Assembly (NCBI RefSeq): GCF_035046505.1
Contig: NC_089829.1
Coordinates: forward strand, 8,070,896-8,134,895
Reading direction: 5' to 3'
DNA from: Tiliqua scincoides
Taxonomy: Eukaryota > Chordata > Lepidosauria > Squamata > Scincidae
Length of the DNA stretch: 64,000 nt
Shown: piece by piece, positions 42,929-53,742 of the stretch
How the letters are laid out: each line of letters starts with the position of its first letter
Position numbering within the stretch: position 1 is the first letter of the stretch
Notes under the pieces: model-generated
Databases searched by the model: none
What the model saw: only the letters and a program-made list of their open reading frames with translations
What the model was told of the DNA's origin: nothing
Position numbers and translations under genes: made by a program

Positions 42929-43092
42929 CTCTGCCGCTGCAGTAAAGAATGACGAGGGCAACCACAGCACAGGTCATGAGGACTAGCACCACGGACAGGC
43001 TGATGGTGACAAAGCTGCAGGACTTCTGCCCGACTCTGGTCGATTTCTCCACAATATCCATTTGGCTTTCGGACTTCCCCATTATAGTCACT
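42929..43092 (-). CDS. MMEL1: MMEL1 coding exon 1: cytoplasmic tail and membrane anchor
   Basis: The ATG is at 43082-43080 and begins MGKSESQMDIVEK. The exon ends LYCSGR plus one base at a GTAAGAG donor. Residues 24-47 are hydrophobic without a signal-peptidase site, as in type II anchors. A pyrimidine-rich acceptor (TTCTCCCCTAG) lies 10 bases upstream of the ATG, so a separate 5' noncoding exon must exist. This start is chosen because both MME and MMEL1 begin MGKSE. Confidence 0.93.
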
Positions 43093-43951
43093 CTAGGGGA
43101 GAAGAGGACAAAGTGATCAAGGGTATGCCTGAGGAATGAAGGTGCTTACAAAAATATCCCGGAGCCATCAGAAGAACTGAATGTGGAGGAGAGGGGTTGA
43201 AAGTGGCATAAAAGCAAGACTGAAACAGGCAGAAAATGAGCCGAATGCCTTAGAAGTAATTACATGTATTTATCCATTTGATTATCCACAGATTTTCCAA
43301 CCTCATGCTCCATCTCCAGTCACTGTGGAATGAGTTTTGATCGATGAAGAGGACGAGGGGTGAATTTTCCCATCCAAAAAGAGACCTCTTCAGAATGTGG
43401 ACGGCGAGCTTGTGCGCTACAAGAGAGGAGGAGGAGATCTACGAAACTCCCTTCTGCTACGTGCAGTCCCTTTTCCAAGGAGGATAACTGACTAGTCCCA
43501 TCAGCTTCTGCAAAAAGGTGGAGAATCCAAAGGTCTGGGGCATGCCCCAGCTCCTGTGCTGCTTCTCAGCAGACAACACAGCAGCTTGGGAGCAGGTCAA
43601 GGGGTTGGATGGGCGACCACAAGCCTGTCGGTGCACTGGGGCTTCAGACCCCTTTGCCTTCTCAAGTCCATACCCAAACTTCTCCCCTCAGGTTTGATCT
43701 GCCGTCTTCCTTCAGTAAATGAGCTGGAGGAGGAGGTGGAGGGGGAGGAAGGGAGGGAGTGGGAGGAGGATTCGTGCAAGCAGGGCACATAAACAGCAAG
43801 CGGCAGAAGGAAGGCAGAGTGTCTGCCGCAGACTCAACTTCCCCTCTCGTTCACTGAAGGATGCTCATTTTGCCAGCTGATCAAGCTGTTCTGTTGATCG
43901 AGCTGTTGTGTTAGGAGAGCGAAATCTTACAGAGACTGGGAATCAGAAAGA

Positions 43952-43953
<2 letters not shown>
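43093..43953. other. Sequence upstream of MMEL1 coding exon 1
   Basis: No repeat or gene is recognised. A purine-rich GGAGGAGG run lies near 43728. If the promoter is at 52.3 kb this is the 5'-untranslated intron. Confidence 0.4.

Positions 43954-44003
<50 letters not shown>
43954..44003. repeat. (CA)n microsatellite
   Basis: About 25 CA units. Confidence 0.98.
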
Positions 44004-44006
<3 letters not shown>

Positions 44007-44282
44007 CCCATCACTCTTGGTACTTTCAGTTGCAAAGGCAAGGAACCCACTTGGAACTGAAAGCAGACCAAAAGAAAGCAAAACCCCGAATGCCTTCCCT
44101 TTATGAATTTTTTTCTTCTTCAAGTGGCCAGTAATCCTCATGCCCTCCACCCTCAAAGACTATGTCTGGCTGAAAGGATGGTGCTCAGCCCTCCGGCCTA
44201 ATGCAATTCAAAGAGGGCGGTGATAATATCTGGAATGTAGGATGAGAGATCTCAAAGGGTCAAGAAGGCCAAAGGTGAGACC

Positions 44283-44422
44283 TGGTGGCGTAGCTGGAGG
44301 GGGGCGGCTCCGTACGGCTCCGTTTTGTCCCCCCCCCACCAGGAATGACTCCAAAGGGAGGGGACGCTCGCCCACCTCCCTGCCAGGCGGAGTGCTCCAC
44401 CCCCCCTCCAGCTACGCCACCG
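44283..44422. mobile_element. Short hAT MITE, 140 bp
   Basis: It begins TGGTGGCGTAGCTGGAGGGG and ends CCTCCAGCTACGCCACCG. An exact 8-bp duplication GTGAGACC is at 44275-44282 and 44423-44430. Confidence 0.9.
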
Positions 44423-44430
44423 GTGAGACC

Positions 44431-45289
44431 GCTGCTCCTGCATAGACATTTGTAAACGTCAGCTCTTTGCAGAACCCAAGAACTGCTCTCTTTCTTGCTT
44501 ACATGCTCTGTGTGGGGTTGAGACTGTGCTGGCACCCATACCCACGTCCTGCTCTCTCATAGGCACGCCTTCGATCACTTTCTTTCCGAGGCTGCCTGCT
44601 ACCCAACATTCTTGGCCTCCCTTCCTGAGAACCCTACGTTGGGCACACAGGCTCTTCCCAAACCCTGCAGGAACTCCAGGCTGGCGCTGGCCATCACATC
44701 ATGGCAGACCTGGCAACTCTCCTTCTCAGCAGGATTTTTCTGTGCCATTCAGCAGAGGTTGTCTGTGCCATGTGGCCCTCTCACCCCCGCGCATGAGTGC
44801 AACCTGTGTGGTTCCAAGGCCTTATTCCTGTCCTTTCTGGCTGTCTTGGAGAAACTCCCATATGAAACCCTAGAGAAGCTGCCAGTTAGTGCCGAACAAC
44901 AAGCCTGACTCAGCAGACAGCAGCTTCCTATCTCCATCCATCTACATTTTTCAAAGTCCCCTCAGAAGGACGTGCCTATTAAACCAGTTGATGTTTGTGG
45001 TCTAAATCTCTCTAGTTCCTTTTCCTGACCATATGTAGGCATGAGGTTGGCCAATATCAGAGGAAAAATGCTTCAGGCCTTCTGAAACGCCGGCTGCCAG
45101 AACACCAATGTTCCACTAAAGTACTTTGAAGTGATTCCCACAGCATGGAACGTCACAAAGTTCATGAGGTAATTTTGCCACCAATTTAAGCAGGAGTCAC
45201 TCTGGGGGCCTTTCTGTCTTTCGTCACCGCTCTTTAAAAAATTTGTGCCCTCTCTCACACATGTCAAAAAATGCCTCTTCCTTGCAAAC
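44431..45289. other. Intergenic or 5'-intron stretch, nothing assigned
   Basis: Unique-looking sequence with overlapping frames but no recognisable protein, splice pair or transposon end. Confidence 0.45.
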
Positions 45290-45520
45290 TGTCCAACAGA
45301 ACGTTTTCTTTTCTCCTTCCTCCAAGGAGCTGAAGGTGGTGTACATGGTTCCTTCCCTCTTTTTGTCCTCACAACATCCCTGAGATGTTGGGCCAAGAGA
45401 TAGTGACTGGCCCAAGATAACCCAGGAGCCTTAATGGTTGAGCAGGGATTTGAACCTGGATCTTTCAGGTCTAAGTCTTACAGCAAAACCATTGCACCAT
45501 CCTGGTTCCTCAGTCATAGT
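45290..45520 (-). mobile_element. MIR-like CORE-SINE
   Basis: CACAACATCCCTGAGATGTT, AGTGACTGGCCCAAGATAAC and GGATTTGAACCTGGATC, then CATTGCACCATCCTGG. Confidence 0.7.
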
Positions 45521-45544
45521 CCTCATGACTTGGGGACACATGCA

Positions 45545-45547
<3 letters not shown>

Positions 45548-45602
<55 letters not shown>
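45548..45602. repeat. (CA)n microsatellite
   Basis: About 27 CA units. Confidence 0.98.
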
Positions 45603-45604
<2 letters not shown>

Positions 45605-45804
45605 TGGACAAGGGTCTACTGATGCAGTATCAGGTTGGTAGAAGTTTGATCAACTTGTTCTCAAATTCCTCTCTGGCCCAAACTCATGACCTCTCCTGGA
45701 CTCTTCCGGGATGGACTCCTCCTACTCCACAGCCGATGGGATTTTTATCAGATATGGAGTTGTTTTTATTTTCTGTACATTTGCGTAGGATAAGAATAGG
45801 CCCT

Positions 45805-46248
45805 CAGTTTGGCTGTACTTGTCGTAAGAGGCGACTAAACAGCCAATGGGTAGATGGGACTCGTTAGCCTGGGAAGGCAGCTCATCTGAGAGAAGGAAAA
45901 CTCTGATCCCAAACCTCCACTGCCTTGTGGCTACATCCAGTTATGGAAGAGGCTTCAGGAGTCAACCTCGAGGCAAAATCTGGAGCTGGAGTCCCTGAGG
46001 CAGTTTGTGGCTGAACACAATCACGTTCTGGCAACTCCTGCGACGCCGCTGGAACCAACCGTATTGGCCTCTGCCTTTCCATTGGACCATTTCAGCGATG
46101 TGGAGAGGGGGCATTTGCTGCATGGGTAACAGTCTATCCCCCATATCTACTTTACCCAGGCTTCACGCACTGGAGAGGACGCTGTTCCAGAACCCCTACT
46201 CAGAGCGCGATACCATAGTCTTCCAAGACTGAAGGATGCCAACAGTTT
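45805..46248 (+). mobile_element. Element of about 444 bp ending in the LINE/5S-SINE tail
   Basis: It starts near CTTGTCGTAAGAGGCGACTA and ends ATACCATAGTCTTCCAAGAC, TGAAGGATGCCAAC. The final 40 bases match the LINE at 29.8 kb, while the rest does not encode its protein. It may be an internally deleted LINE or a SINE. Confidence 0.6.
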
Positions 46249-46613
46249 TGACTTTAAAGCGTTCGTGGGGAGGTGTCCTTGCACCAGGTGTTTGGGTTAA
46301 AATGCACATAAAATACTTAGGGAACATAAAAGCATTGAAAGCCTTTTTTATGGTGAGGGGAAATAAAGTTTGGAACTTTGTAGCAAGAGCGCACAAAGTG
46401 GAAATCAAAGGATGCTGGGCAAAATTTGGATGACATGGAAACAGAGAGATCCATTCATTTCTCTTGGGAACATATGATTTAGTTCCTTTTATTTGTTTCA
46501 CACTGAAGGGTGAACAAATAGAATGTATCCTACACATGGCTGACAGTTTGTGGAGTATCTCAGGAATTTAAGAGCTTCCTTTCATCTCTGACCAGGGAGA
46601 AAAAGAAGCCTTT

Positions 46614-46703
46614 GGCTGCAATCCTAACCACACTTTCCTGATAGTAAGCCCCATTGAACAAAATAGGACTTACTTCTGAGTAGATCTTGTTAGGTTTGTG
46701 CCC
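46614..46703. mobile_element. 90-bp TIR repeat
   Basis: It begins GGCTGCAATCCTAACC and ends GTTAGGTTTGTGCCC. Confidence 0.82.
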
Positions 46704-46884
46704 TGAGTTGGATGGAACCTGCTCAGTCCAACCCCTATTAAGGTATCTCGCACTAGGCTACTGTAGCTCTTTGGTTCCCTTGCAGGAAGTGGGGATAGTA
46801 GCTGCTGGTTCTCATGAAGAATAAGTAGCCCCCTCTCTTTGTGGAGGAGACAGGCTCTAGATAGGCACAGTTTGTTTTCTGATG

Positions 46885-47012
46885 GTTGGCAACCTTCAGT
46901 CTCGAAAGACTATGGTATAAGCCTACAGCACCCGGTATTCCCAGGCGGTCTCCCATCCAAGTACTAACCAGGCCCGACCCTGCTTAGCTTCTGAGATCAG
47001 ACAAGATCGGGA
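46885..47012 (-). mobile_element. 5S-rRNA-derived SINE, 5'-truncated
   Basis: Reversed tail GGTTGGCAACCTTCAGTCTC, then CACCCGGTATTCCCAGGCGG and CCTGCTTAGCTTCTGAGATC. Confidence 0.9.
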
Positions 47013-47035
47013 GATAGTGTTCAGTATAGGGAGAT

Positions 47036-47168
47036 GGTTGGCAACCTTCAGTCTGGAAAGGCTATGGTATAAGCCTACAGCACCCGGTATTCCCAGGCGG
47101 TCTCCCATCCAAGTACTAACCAGGCCTGACCCTGCTTAGCTTCCAAGATCAGGCATGTGCAGGGTAAC
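47036..47168 (-). mobile_element. 5S-rRNA-derived SINE
   Basis: Second copy in the same orientation about 24 bases on, complete to TGTTACCCTGCACATGCC (reverse strand). Confidence 0.92.
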
Positions 47169-47183
47169 AGTCTAACAGCAGAC

Positions 47184-47593
47184 CTGTGGTGTATGAAGAG
47201 GGTGGCTGGGGGGGAGTGGGTGCCAGGCAGCAGGGGGGTGTCTGAGAGGCTACCTCAAGATGGTGACGGCAGTGGGGGGGGGCGGACCCTGCCTGTAGCC
47301 ACGATTTGGCCAGCGCTCGCTGCAGTCACCCACAAGAGAAGCATGTTCGTTGGCATGATTACATATACAGAGTTGCAAAGTTATGTGCAAATTTAGTATG
47401 CAAACATACAGTTAGCATATACATTATACAAGTACAAAATTCAGTAAAAGAAAATGACCATTGTCTGTGCCTCTTCTCTGTCCATTATTATTATTCATTT
47501 CATGTAATGATGATTACCAAAAATAATTTTGTCACGGAGGGGGTGCCAAAAATATATGGGGCCCGGGTGCCAAATGACGTTGCTACACCACTG
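47184..47593. mobile_element. hAT-like element, 410 bp
   Basis: It begins CTGTGGTGTATGAAGAGG and ends ACGTTGCTACACCACTG. Flanks CAGCAGAC/CAACAGAC agree at 7 of 8. Confidence 0.7.
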
Positions 47594-47884
47594 CAACAGA
47601 CTGGAGGAAAGTAAGAGATAGTTTCCCATCTCTCTTCTTTCCTCCCCATCAAAACAACCTGCCTCTTTTAAAGGAGCAGAGATGGGCAAATGTACACCAC
47701 TGCCCTGCTGTCTCCTCCCCACTGTTTCTCCTTTGTGGGGGGGCAGCAGTTGTCTTTGTGGCAATGGCAGGGCTTGAAATTTGAAGTTGCCTTTCACAAA
47801 GTGGGATCCAGCAGTGGCATGACCAGCACTTGCTCTAGAGAAGGTTTTTGAGCTTCAAGTGAAGGGGCGGGTCGAGGGGGGGGT

Positions 47885-47941
47885 TCAAGTGGGGGGTTGG
47901 ACTAGATGGCCTTGAGGATCCCTCCCAACTTCGTGATTCTG
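47885..47941 (+). mobile_element. CR1 extreme 3' end
   Basis: GGGTTGGACTAGATGGCCTT, GAGGATCCCTCCCAAC and TTCGTGATTCTG match the classical CR1 terminus. Confidence 0.75.
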
Positions 47942-48078
47942 CCTCCGCACTTTCCACTGACTGGCAACAATTCTCTGGGGCTTCAGACGGGGCTCTTACC
48001 CTGCCGTGCCGTGCCTGGAGACACTGCCACAGATTAAGCCAGGGACCGTCTGCACAAAAAACAGGAGCTCTACAAATA

Positions 48079-48813
48079 GGGCGCAATCCTAACTGCGCCC
48101 TATGCCTGCTAACTGGATAAGAGGCACTTTTTAAGTAGGTGCTCCTCTTTTATTTAGCAGGGGGAGAGGAACTGGCCCTCCTCACCCCAGCAGTGTCTTT
48201 TTTTTAGTGGCTGTCTGCTGGTGTTCTTTTGCATCTTTTTAGATTGTGAGCCCATTTGGGACAGGGAGCCATTAGTTGTTTTAGTCCCTTGGGCCAGCTT
48301 GGGAGGGTCACAAGTGTGCCATAAAGCACGTTTATGCCTCCTCAAGGGGAAGATGGGCCAGCACTCCAAGAAGTGCCAGCCTGCGGAGGCTGACATAAGC
48401 CTCCGCACCGGCTTCCCGCAGCTCCTTGCATCGGCTTGCATGAGCCGGCGCAAGGATGAAAAGTAGGCGTGGGGGAGGTGGGGAGGAGGAGGGCGGGAAG
48501 CTTTCCTGGGTGGGGGGACTGTGGCCAGTGGGCAGCCCTGGGGGCAGGCGGGCATGGAGAGGGAGGCGGGGCTGGGATCCGGAGGTTATGCCAGATCCCA
48601 AACCCCTCAAGCTGCTCCACTCTCCTCGGACTTGTGAGCCTCCAGAGGTGGTGCAAGTCCGAGGAGACCCATTGGGGCCAGCAGCCCTTGCCCAGGGGTA
48701 AGGGAAAATGTTTCCCCTTGCCTCTGGCTAAGCCGCTTCTGGCCACAGTCCTGCGCTGGATACAGTGCAAGCCTCCTGGCTTGCCTGTTCCATCGCAGGA
48801 TAGGATTGTGTTC
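48079..48813. mobile_element. GC-rich TIR element, 735 bp
   Basis: It begins GGGCGCAATCCTAACTG and ends CAGGATAGGATTGTGTTC. It carries CACAAGTGTGCCATAAAGCA and a middle block CTCCTCGGACTTGTG shared with 20925-21356. Confidence 0.78.
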
Positions 48814-49344
48814 TAAGTTACAACCCTTCCTTAGGGCTTCATAAATTGCCCAAGACAAAGAAATTGTGATCAGAATTAATTCTCCAGCATTTTTCTCCAT
48901 GCATAGAAGAAGCCCCCCCCCCCTTCTCTCTGGGAGTATATGGAGCAGGCCACTGTTAAAAACAGAAGAATGGTGTTCGCCTCCCTCCTTTTGGACAGTG
49001 TTCCCATAATTTTAACATCTAATTTAAAGTCTCCTCTTCCTGCGGGGAAAGGAAACAGGCTGGGCTCAGCAACTGTAAAGGACAATTTTGAAAAAAAAAA
49101 AAAAAGCATACATGCCATGATCTTGCAATAACTGGTTGGTGGTCACCAGGATAGGATCATCAATCATCCGGACAGTTGCTCAACAAACCTGAGACGGCCC
49201 CCAGCTTCCGAGGGAAAGGGCTTATTCTGAGCTAGGACGACATCCCGATTGCACCCAAAGTCTTTGATGCTGTGTTGTATGTGAGTCAAAGACACCGCAT
49301 CCTATGAGTAGAGGTGGTGATAATGAAATAAAAACACAAAACAG

Positions 49345-49463
49345 TAAGAACATAAGAACATAAGAACATAAGAACAGCCCCACTGGATCAGGCCATAGGC
49401 CCATCTAGTCCAGCTTCCTGTATCTCACAGCGGCCCACCAAATGCCCCAGGGAGCACACCAGG
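49345..49463 (-). mobile_element. CR1 3' tail, short
   Basis: Starts with at least three AACATAAG units, then CAGCCCCACTGGATCAGGCC and CACAGCGGCCCACCAAATGC. Confidence 0.9.
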
Positions 49464-49627
49464 TAAGTGCTTTTTGCACTTCTCATTTTTGTAAACAAAC
49501 AACCAAAACCCCTGAAATCTGCAAAAAAAAACACCCCAAAACTGTTTTATTTGGTTTTTATTTCTTATTTAATGGGGGTTGCATGGGTAATGGCTGTTGC
49601 TACATCTGCTGACTCTACACCACCTAA

Positions 49628-50146
49628 GGGCCCAATCCTACTCAGCGTGTGCTGGCTCACTACCGGTGTGCACTGTTGCAAATATCCCATATGGTACTCT
49701 GCCTGTGCTAGCCCAGCTGGGCTAGTGTTGATAGAGTACCCGAGCTCTGCCGCTTGATGGTCACGCAGACTGCTGAGCAACGGAGAAGTAAGTGGGGGTG
49801 TGGGGGGAGGCCAGGGGGAGGCATTCCAGGACTGGGGAAGGTGGAGAGAGGGCGGGGAGAGGACAGGGAGGAGGCGTGCTGGGGAGGGAGCAGAGTGGAA
49901 GGGATGCGAGACCAGTGGAGCTTTGCTGGCCACCCAACACAGAGGCTCTGAATTCTACACCGACCTTCAGGTCATCATAAAATCAAGTAGCCCCATTGTG
50001 GGGCTACTCGGTTTACCTGGGGGAAGGGGACGAAAGTCCCCTTCTCCTGAGGAGGAGGAGGCAGTTGCCTTGCATGTGCTGAATGCAGCAACAGCCTTTT
50101 TCAGCGCCACTGCAGCCCCATGTGCTGGGCAGTTCAGGATCGGGCT
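49628..50146. mobile_element. GC-rich TIR element, 519 bp
   Basis: It begins GGGCCCAATCCTACTC and ends CAGTTCAGGATCGGGCT. Inverted relative to 40968-42198; shares GTAGCCCCATTGTGGGGCTA. Confidence 0.75.
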
Positions 50147-50659
50147 GCCCATCACCTACCTGGTCCACTTTTAAAGTGATTGGAATTTATAATTATAATG
50201 TCAATTTTGGATAAAAACACGTAAGACCACTTTCTGCACTTCTAACTTGTGGAAAACACTGAAATCTGTGAAAAAAAAATAGAACAATTTTCTCCCACCT
50301 CTCCCTATGAAGTTAAAAGAGTTGGGAAGGTTTAGTGAGCGGTTAAGAGGGGGCATGAAAACTATCTATAAATAACTGTCATGGGGAGAATGGAGTAGAG
50401 GAAGAGGCCTCTGAGACCGCCCAACCCTTCTCAAACCCTTCTCCAACCCTTCCCCAGCTCCAACCCTTCTCCAATCCCCCCACAAGGGAGGAGACTCTTG
50501 TGATCCAGGCTGGGCCAAACAAACCCCAATCCCTCTGCTTACATTGAGTGATTGGCAGAAGTAAAATGTCCTGCTTTAACCAGCAACCAGAATCAGTAAA
50601 GTTCCAATACATTAAAAAAACACACAAAAAAACCTGTAGCCAGGTGCTAATAGTGGAAA

Positions 50660-50985
50660 CAATTTATGGTTGATTCTGGATGGACCACAGGAAGTTCTTC
50701 TTTACACAGCTAAGAACAGCTAAGAACTCATGGCCACAAGATCTGGTGATGGGCACTCGTCTAAGTGGCTTTTCAAGGGAATTTGACACATCCATAGCGG
50801 ACATGTCTGCCACGGGCTACTCCTCATGATGGATGTATGCTACTTCAAAGTCAGTGTGTCTCTGAGCGCCACTTGCAGGGGAATAAGAATGGGAGAGAGG
50901 TATGTCTTCATCTCCCACTTGTGAGATCCTTAGAAGCACTGGGTGGGGCACTGCAGGAAACAGAGTGCTAGAGTAGATGTGGATT
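50660..50985 (+). mobile_element. Old CR1 fragment
   Basis: GAAGTTCTTCTTTACACAGC, AACTCATGGCCACAAGATCT and GTGATGGGCACT match the CR1 coding end in degraded form. Confidence 0.6.
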
Positions 50986-51133
50986 TGGTTTAAGTCAGCA
51001 GAGCTCTTCTTCTCTTCCTATGCCCTGGAACGATTTCAGGAGATCTCCCTAATAACTAGAGATGAATGGAAGCAGCTCACCCCCATTCCCTAGTAGGGAA
51101 ATATAGAAGTGACTTAAGGAGTTGGTTAATTAA

Positions 51134-51223
51134 GGCTGCAATCCTAACCACACTTTCCTGAGAGTAAGCCCCATTGAACAAAGCAGGACTTACTTCTGAG
51201 TAGACCTGGTTAGGATTGTGCCC
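51134..51223. mobile_element. 90-bp TIR element with exact 3-bp duplication
   Basis: It begins GGCTGCAATCCTAACC and ends GGTTAGGATTGTGCCC. TAA lies at 51131-51133 and 51224-51226. It serves as the reference copy here. Confidence 0.9.
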
Positions 51224-51289
51224 TAACTCAGACATTGACCGAGGGTTCATGCCCATCTTGGGTCAACCCCCTGAACCCTCCCATCGCAG

Positions 51290-51558
51290 CGTGGGTGGAT
51301 GTCAGGAAGCCCTTATGCTATCCAGCAGCAAAAGTCAAGGAATGGATCCTCCCAAGGAGAACAACTTTGTATTTTCATTGGCCGCTACTTGTTAGATGGG
51401 AGAAATGAGTGCCGCTCATCAAATGTAGCAAAACATATATTTAAGGCACTGTCAAGGCGTAAATTCCTCTGTATTTTTTTGCCTGATCAATGATTGGTGG
51501 CTACTCTGAATGTTTTAATTTTGTTTTCTTGTTGGATTGTTTATGCCAATAAAGGTGG
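51290..51558 (+). mobile_element. Short LINE 3' fragment (same unassigned group)
   Basis: AAATTCCTCTGTATTTTTTT, then GGATTGTTTATGCCAATAAA, ending GG. The ATGCCAATAAAGG end matches 41317-41990. Confidence 0.6.
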
Positions 51559-51595
51559 AGTGTATTTTCATTAGAAGCCAAATGAGTATCTAGAA

Positions 51596-51918
51596 CACAA
51601 GTGGCAGAATATTGGTTAATTAGAAGAAGTGATGACCACAAGAAGTAGTGATGGCATCTTGCCTGAATGCCTTTAAGAGGGGATAGGACAAATTTCTGGA
51701 GGAGAAGTTCATTACAGGTTACAAGTCATAGTAGGTATGTAAAAGCTCTAGGTTTTAGAGGCAGGCTGCCTCTGATTGCCAGATGCAGGGGAGGGCACCA
51801 GGACGCAGGTTGTGCCTGTTGTCTTGTGTGCTCCCTGAAGCATTTGGTGGGCCACTGTGAGATACAGGAAGCTGGACTAGATGGCCCTTTGGCCTGATCC
51901 ACCAGGGCTCTTCTTAAG
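51596..51918 (+). mobile_element. CR1 LINE 3' fragment
   Basis: GGCATCTTGCCTGAATGCCT, GGAGGAGAAGTTCATTACAG and GATACAGGAAGCTGGACTAG, ending GGGCTCTTCTTA. Confidence 0.85.
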
Positions 51919-51999
51919 GATCCAACGTTCCTTGTTCAGAAAGCCCCCAAATCGGTACAATTTTGTATAACAGATCTGTACGACTGTACAACAGATCTG

Positions 52000-52224
52000 G
52001 ACCACAGCTTTGTACAACATCTACACAACAGGTGGGTGCAATTTTCAAAATGCGCCATTTTCAAACAAAGCAAAGAACAACAGCAACGGCCCCTGCCCAG
52101 CCAAATTATCTCCAAAATGTCCCCAATTTTCTTCCAAAATAATTTTCTCTGGTAGCAGATACTGTGCAGAGAATCCCCCAAATGTATCCACCACTTAAAA
52201 AAAACAAACATGAAGGATTCTTAC
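52000..52224. other. Unassigned stretch downstream of the candidate MMEL1 5' exon
   Basis: No repeat, gene or tandem array recognised. Confidence 0.45.
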
Positions 52225-52285
52225 CTTTGGCTAGAGATCTTCAGAACAATGATGGCAGGTGTTACGAGCTGAATGGGATGTGGAT
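52225..52285 (-). other. Candidate 5' noncoding exon of MMEL1
   Basis: On the minus strand this repeat-free stretch ends CTAGCCAAAG followed by GTAAGAATCC, a near-consensus donor, and has no ATG. MMEL1 needs an upstream noncoding exon because its start codon sits 10 bases inside an exon. Assignment is inference; transcripts would decide. Confidence 0.35.
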
Positions 52286-52302
52286 CTGCCAGGCTAGCAG
52301 GA

Positions 52303-52311
52303 AATATATAC
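52303..52311 (-). promoter_or_regulatory. Candidate TATA box of the MMEL1 promoter
   Basis: The minus strand reads GGTATATATTTCC here. Start sites 25-30 bases downstream would fall near 52275-52280, inside the candidate noncoding exon. The surrounding 0.5 kb lacks recognised repeats. Confidence 0.3.
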
Positions 52312-52890
52312 CTTCCACAGGTTTGCCCTTTGAGTAAGGAAAGCATCAAGGCTACGCTTGACTTGTCTCCCTCATGTACACTTGCTCGCAGGTGTCCTGG
52401 CATGTCCAGCGAATCAAAATGTTCTGCTAATTATCCAGGAGAGTTCTTACCTCCTGGATAATTAAAAGCTTACCTCCACAAAGCTCCCAATCAAAGGCGG
52501 CGAGCATGGCTGTTCGCAAGGCGTGGACGCCAGTTTGCATTATGAGCACGAATTGCCCTGAGCCACCAGCATCTCGGTTTGACCTTTCATGAGATATAAT
52601 TTGGAAGGCGGCTATTTGATCAGACAGAGTCGCATGTCGTCATTATTCTTATGAACTTAGCTATGAAGCCGCACCTTGAGGAGTATTCAGAGTCCAGAAA
52701 TAGCACAATCATTTCATTAGTGGTTCAAATGGCACCAGGGAGAGCCAGGTTCAAATTACAATGCAACCTGGAAGTCTATGGGATGTCCCTGGTACCAGGA
52801 TGGTATCAGGGGTTGACCGGGGGGCATTGATGCTATAGTATAGGACACAATCTCCCGGTACCAGAAAAATGCTCAATTTTCTGAATTGGA
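52312..52890. other. Repeat-free stretch upstream of the candidate MMEL1 promoter
   Basis: The minus strand also has a second donor-like GTGGAG followed by GTAAGC near 52472. No transposon is recognised. Confidence 0.4.
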
Positions 52891-52895
52891 GACAT

Positions 52896-53246
52896 CAGTG
52901 GCATTGCTAGGGGATACGGGCTGCACCAGGTGATGTGCGGGAGGGGGGGGTGACACCACTACACACCAAAGTTTGTAAAATCTTGGTATTTCCAAATAGT
53001 ACCATCAGGTTATATATCAACAGATGCGTAATTTCATGCAGAAGACAATGAAATGAGCCACATTTAAATATCTCTATTCTATCAAAAGTTATAGCCAAAA
53101 AAAAACCCAGCGGGAGCAGGGCATTGGTGCATCACCACACCAGTCGCCCAGGGTGTTGCCCCACCCACTGCATGGGAGAAGGTCCACCATGGGGGTGACA
53201 CGCTGGCCTTCCACAGCTGGTGACACAACCCCTAGTGATGCCACTG
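52896..53246. mobile_element. hAT element, 351 bp
   Basis: It begins CAGTGGCATTGCTAGGGG and ends CCCCTAGTGATGCCACTG. Flanks GGAGACAT/GGGGACAG agree at 6 of 8. Confidence 0.8.
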
Positions 53247-53353
53247 GGGGACAGACTCTCCGTGAGCTCTGCATAAGCATCTTGACACATCAGCAAGGAC
53301 TGTTTGACTCCTTTGCCGCTAGATGACGAGGCTTTCATCATTTTTGAAACAGC

Positions 53354-53405
<52 letters not shown>
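53354..53405. repeat. (TTA)n microsatellite
   Basis: About 17 units. Confidence 0.97.
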
Positions 53406-53742
53406 GAAGCCTACTAGAAAGGTGGATGGAGAGAATCTTAACTGGATTGCATTAGCAGCCAATTAGGTGAGCCCCAGGCAGTCAGCAAAGTGCTCAATTA
53501 AGCACTAATAATAGGTATACTCAAAAGCTATTATCGGGTCAGTCTCTGTGCACTCTTCCAACAGACTGATTCTCTATTGCTGTATTGACAAATGGAGAGC
53601 TTTTCCATTGCACTTTTCCTAAGAAGTTCCAGTGCACTTTTTCGAAGAAAAATGCACTGAAAGAATTGTACGAGAAGGGCTGCAAAGAAGAGAATGGACG
53701 GAATGTACAAAATAAGTGTACTTACTGTGAAGACTTTATGGT

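Larger units (their letters stand above)
1..43092 (-). other. MMEL1: MMEL1 gene (neprilysin-like zinc metalloendopeptidase), 3' end cut by window edge
   Basis: A type II membrane zinc endopeptidase of the M13 (neprilysin) family, which cleaves small peptides outside the cell or in the secretory lumen. Twenty-one coding exons are visible on the minus strand. All have AG/GT borders and compatible phases, and together give 715 residues with no internal stop. In order: start MGKSES, one hydrophobic anchor (about residues 24-47), a Cys-rich neck (CSTPGC), the large M13 helical domain, NAFYS (substrate binding, 546-550), HEITH (zinc and catalysis, 587-591), GENIAD (zinc ligand Glu650) and a His at 715 like the transition-state His of neprilysin. 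About 39 residues, ending in the usual CRVW, are expected beyond base 1. MMEL1 is chosen over MME because CSTPGCV, WHDDRDSSRNIIY and [11 protein letters not shown] follow MMEL1, and because a TTC34-like gene lies next door. The gene looks functional. Confidence 0.93.

Noticed and set aside
43954-45602. CRISPR-like array
   Set aside because: The only tandem repeats here are CA microsatellites, and the DNA is vertebrate.
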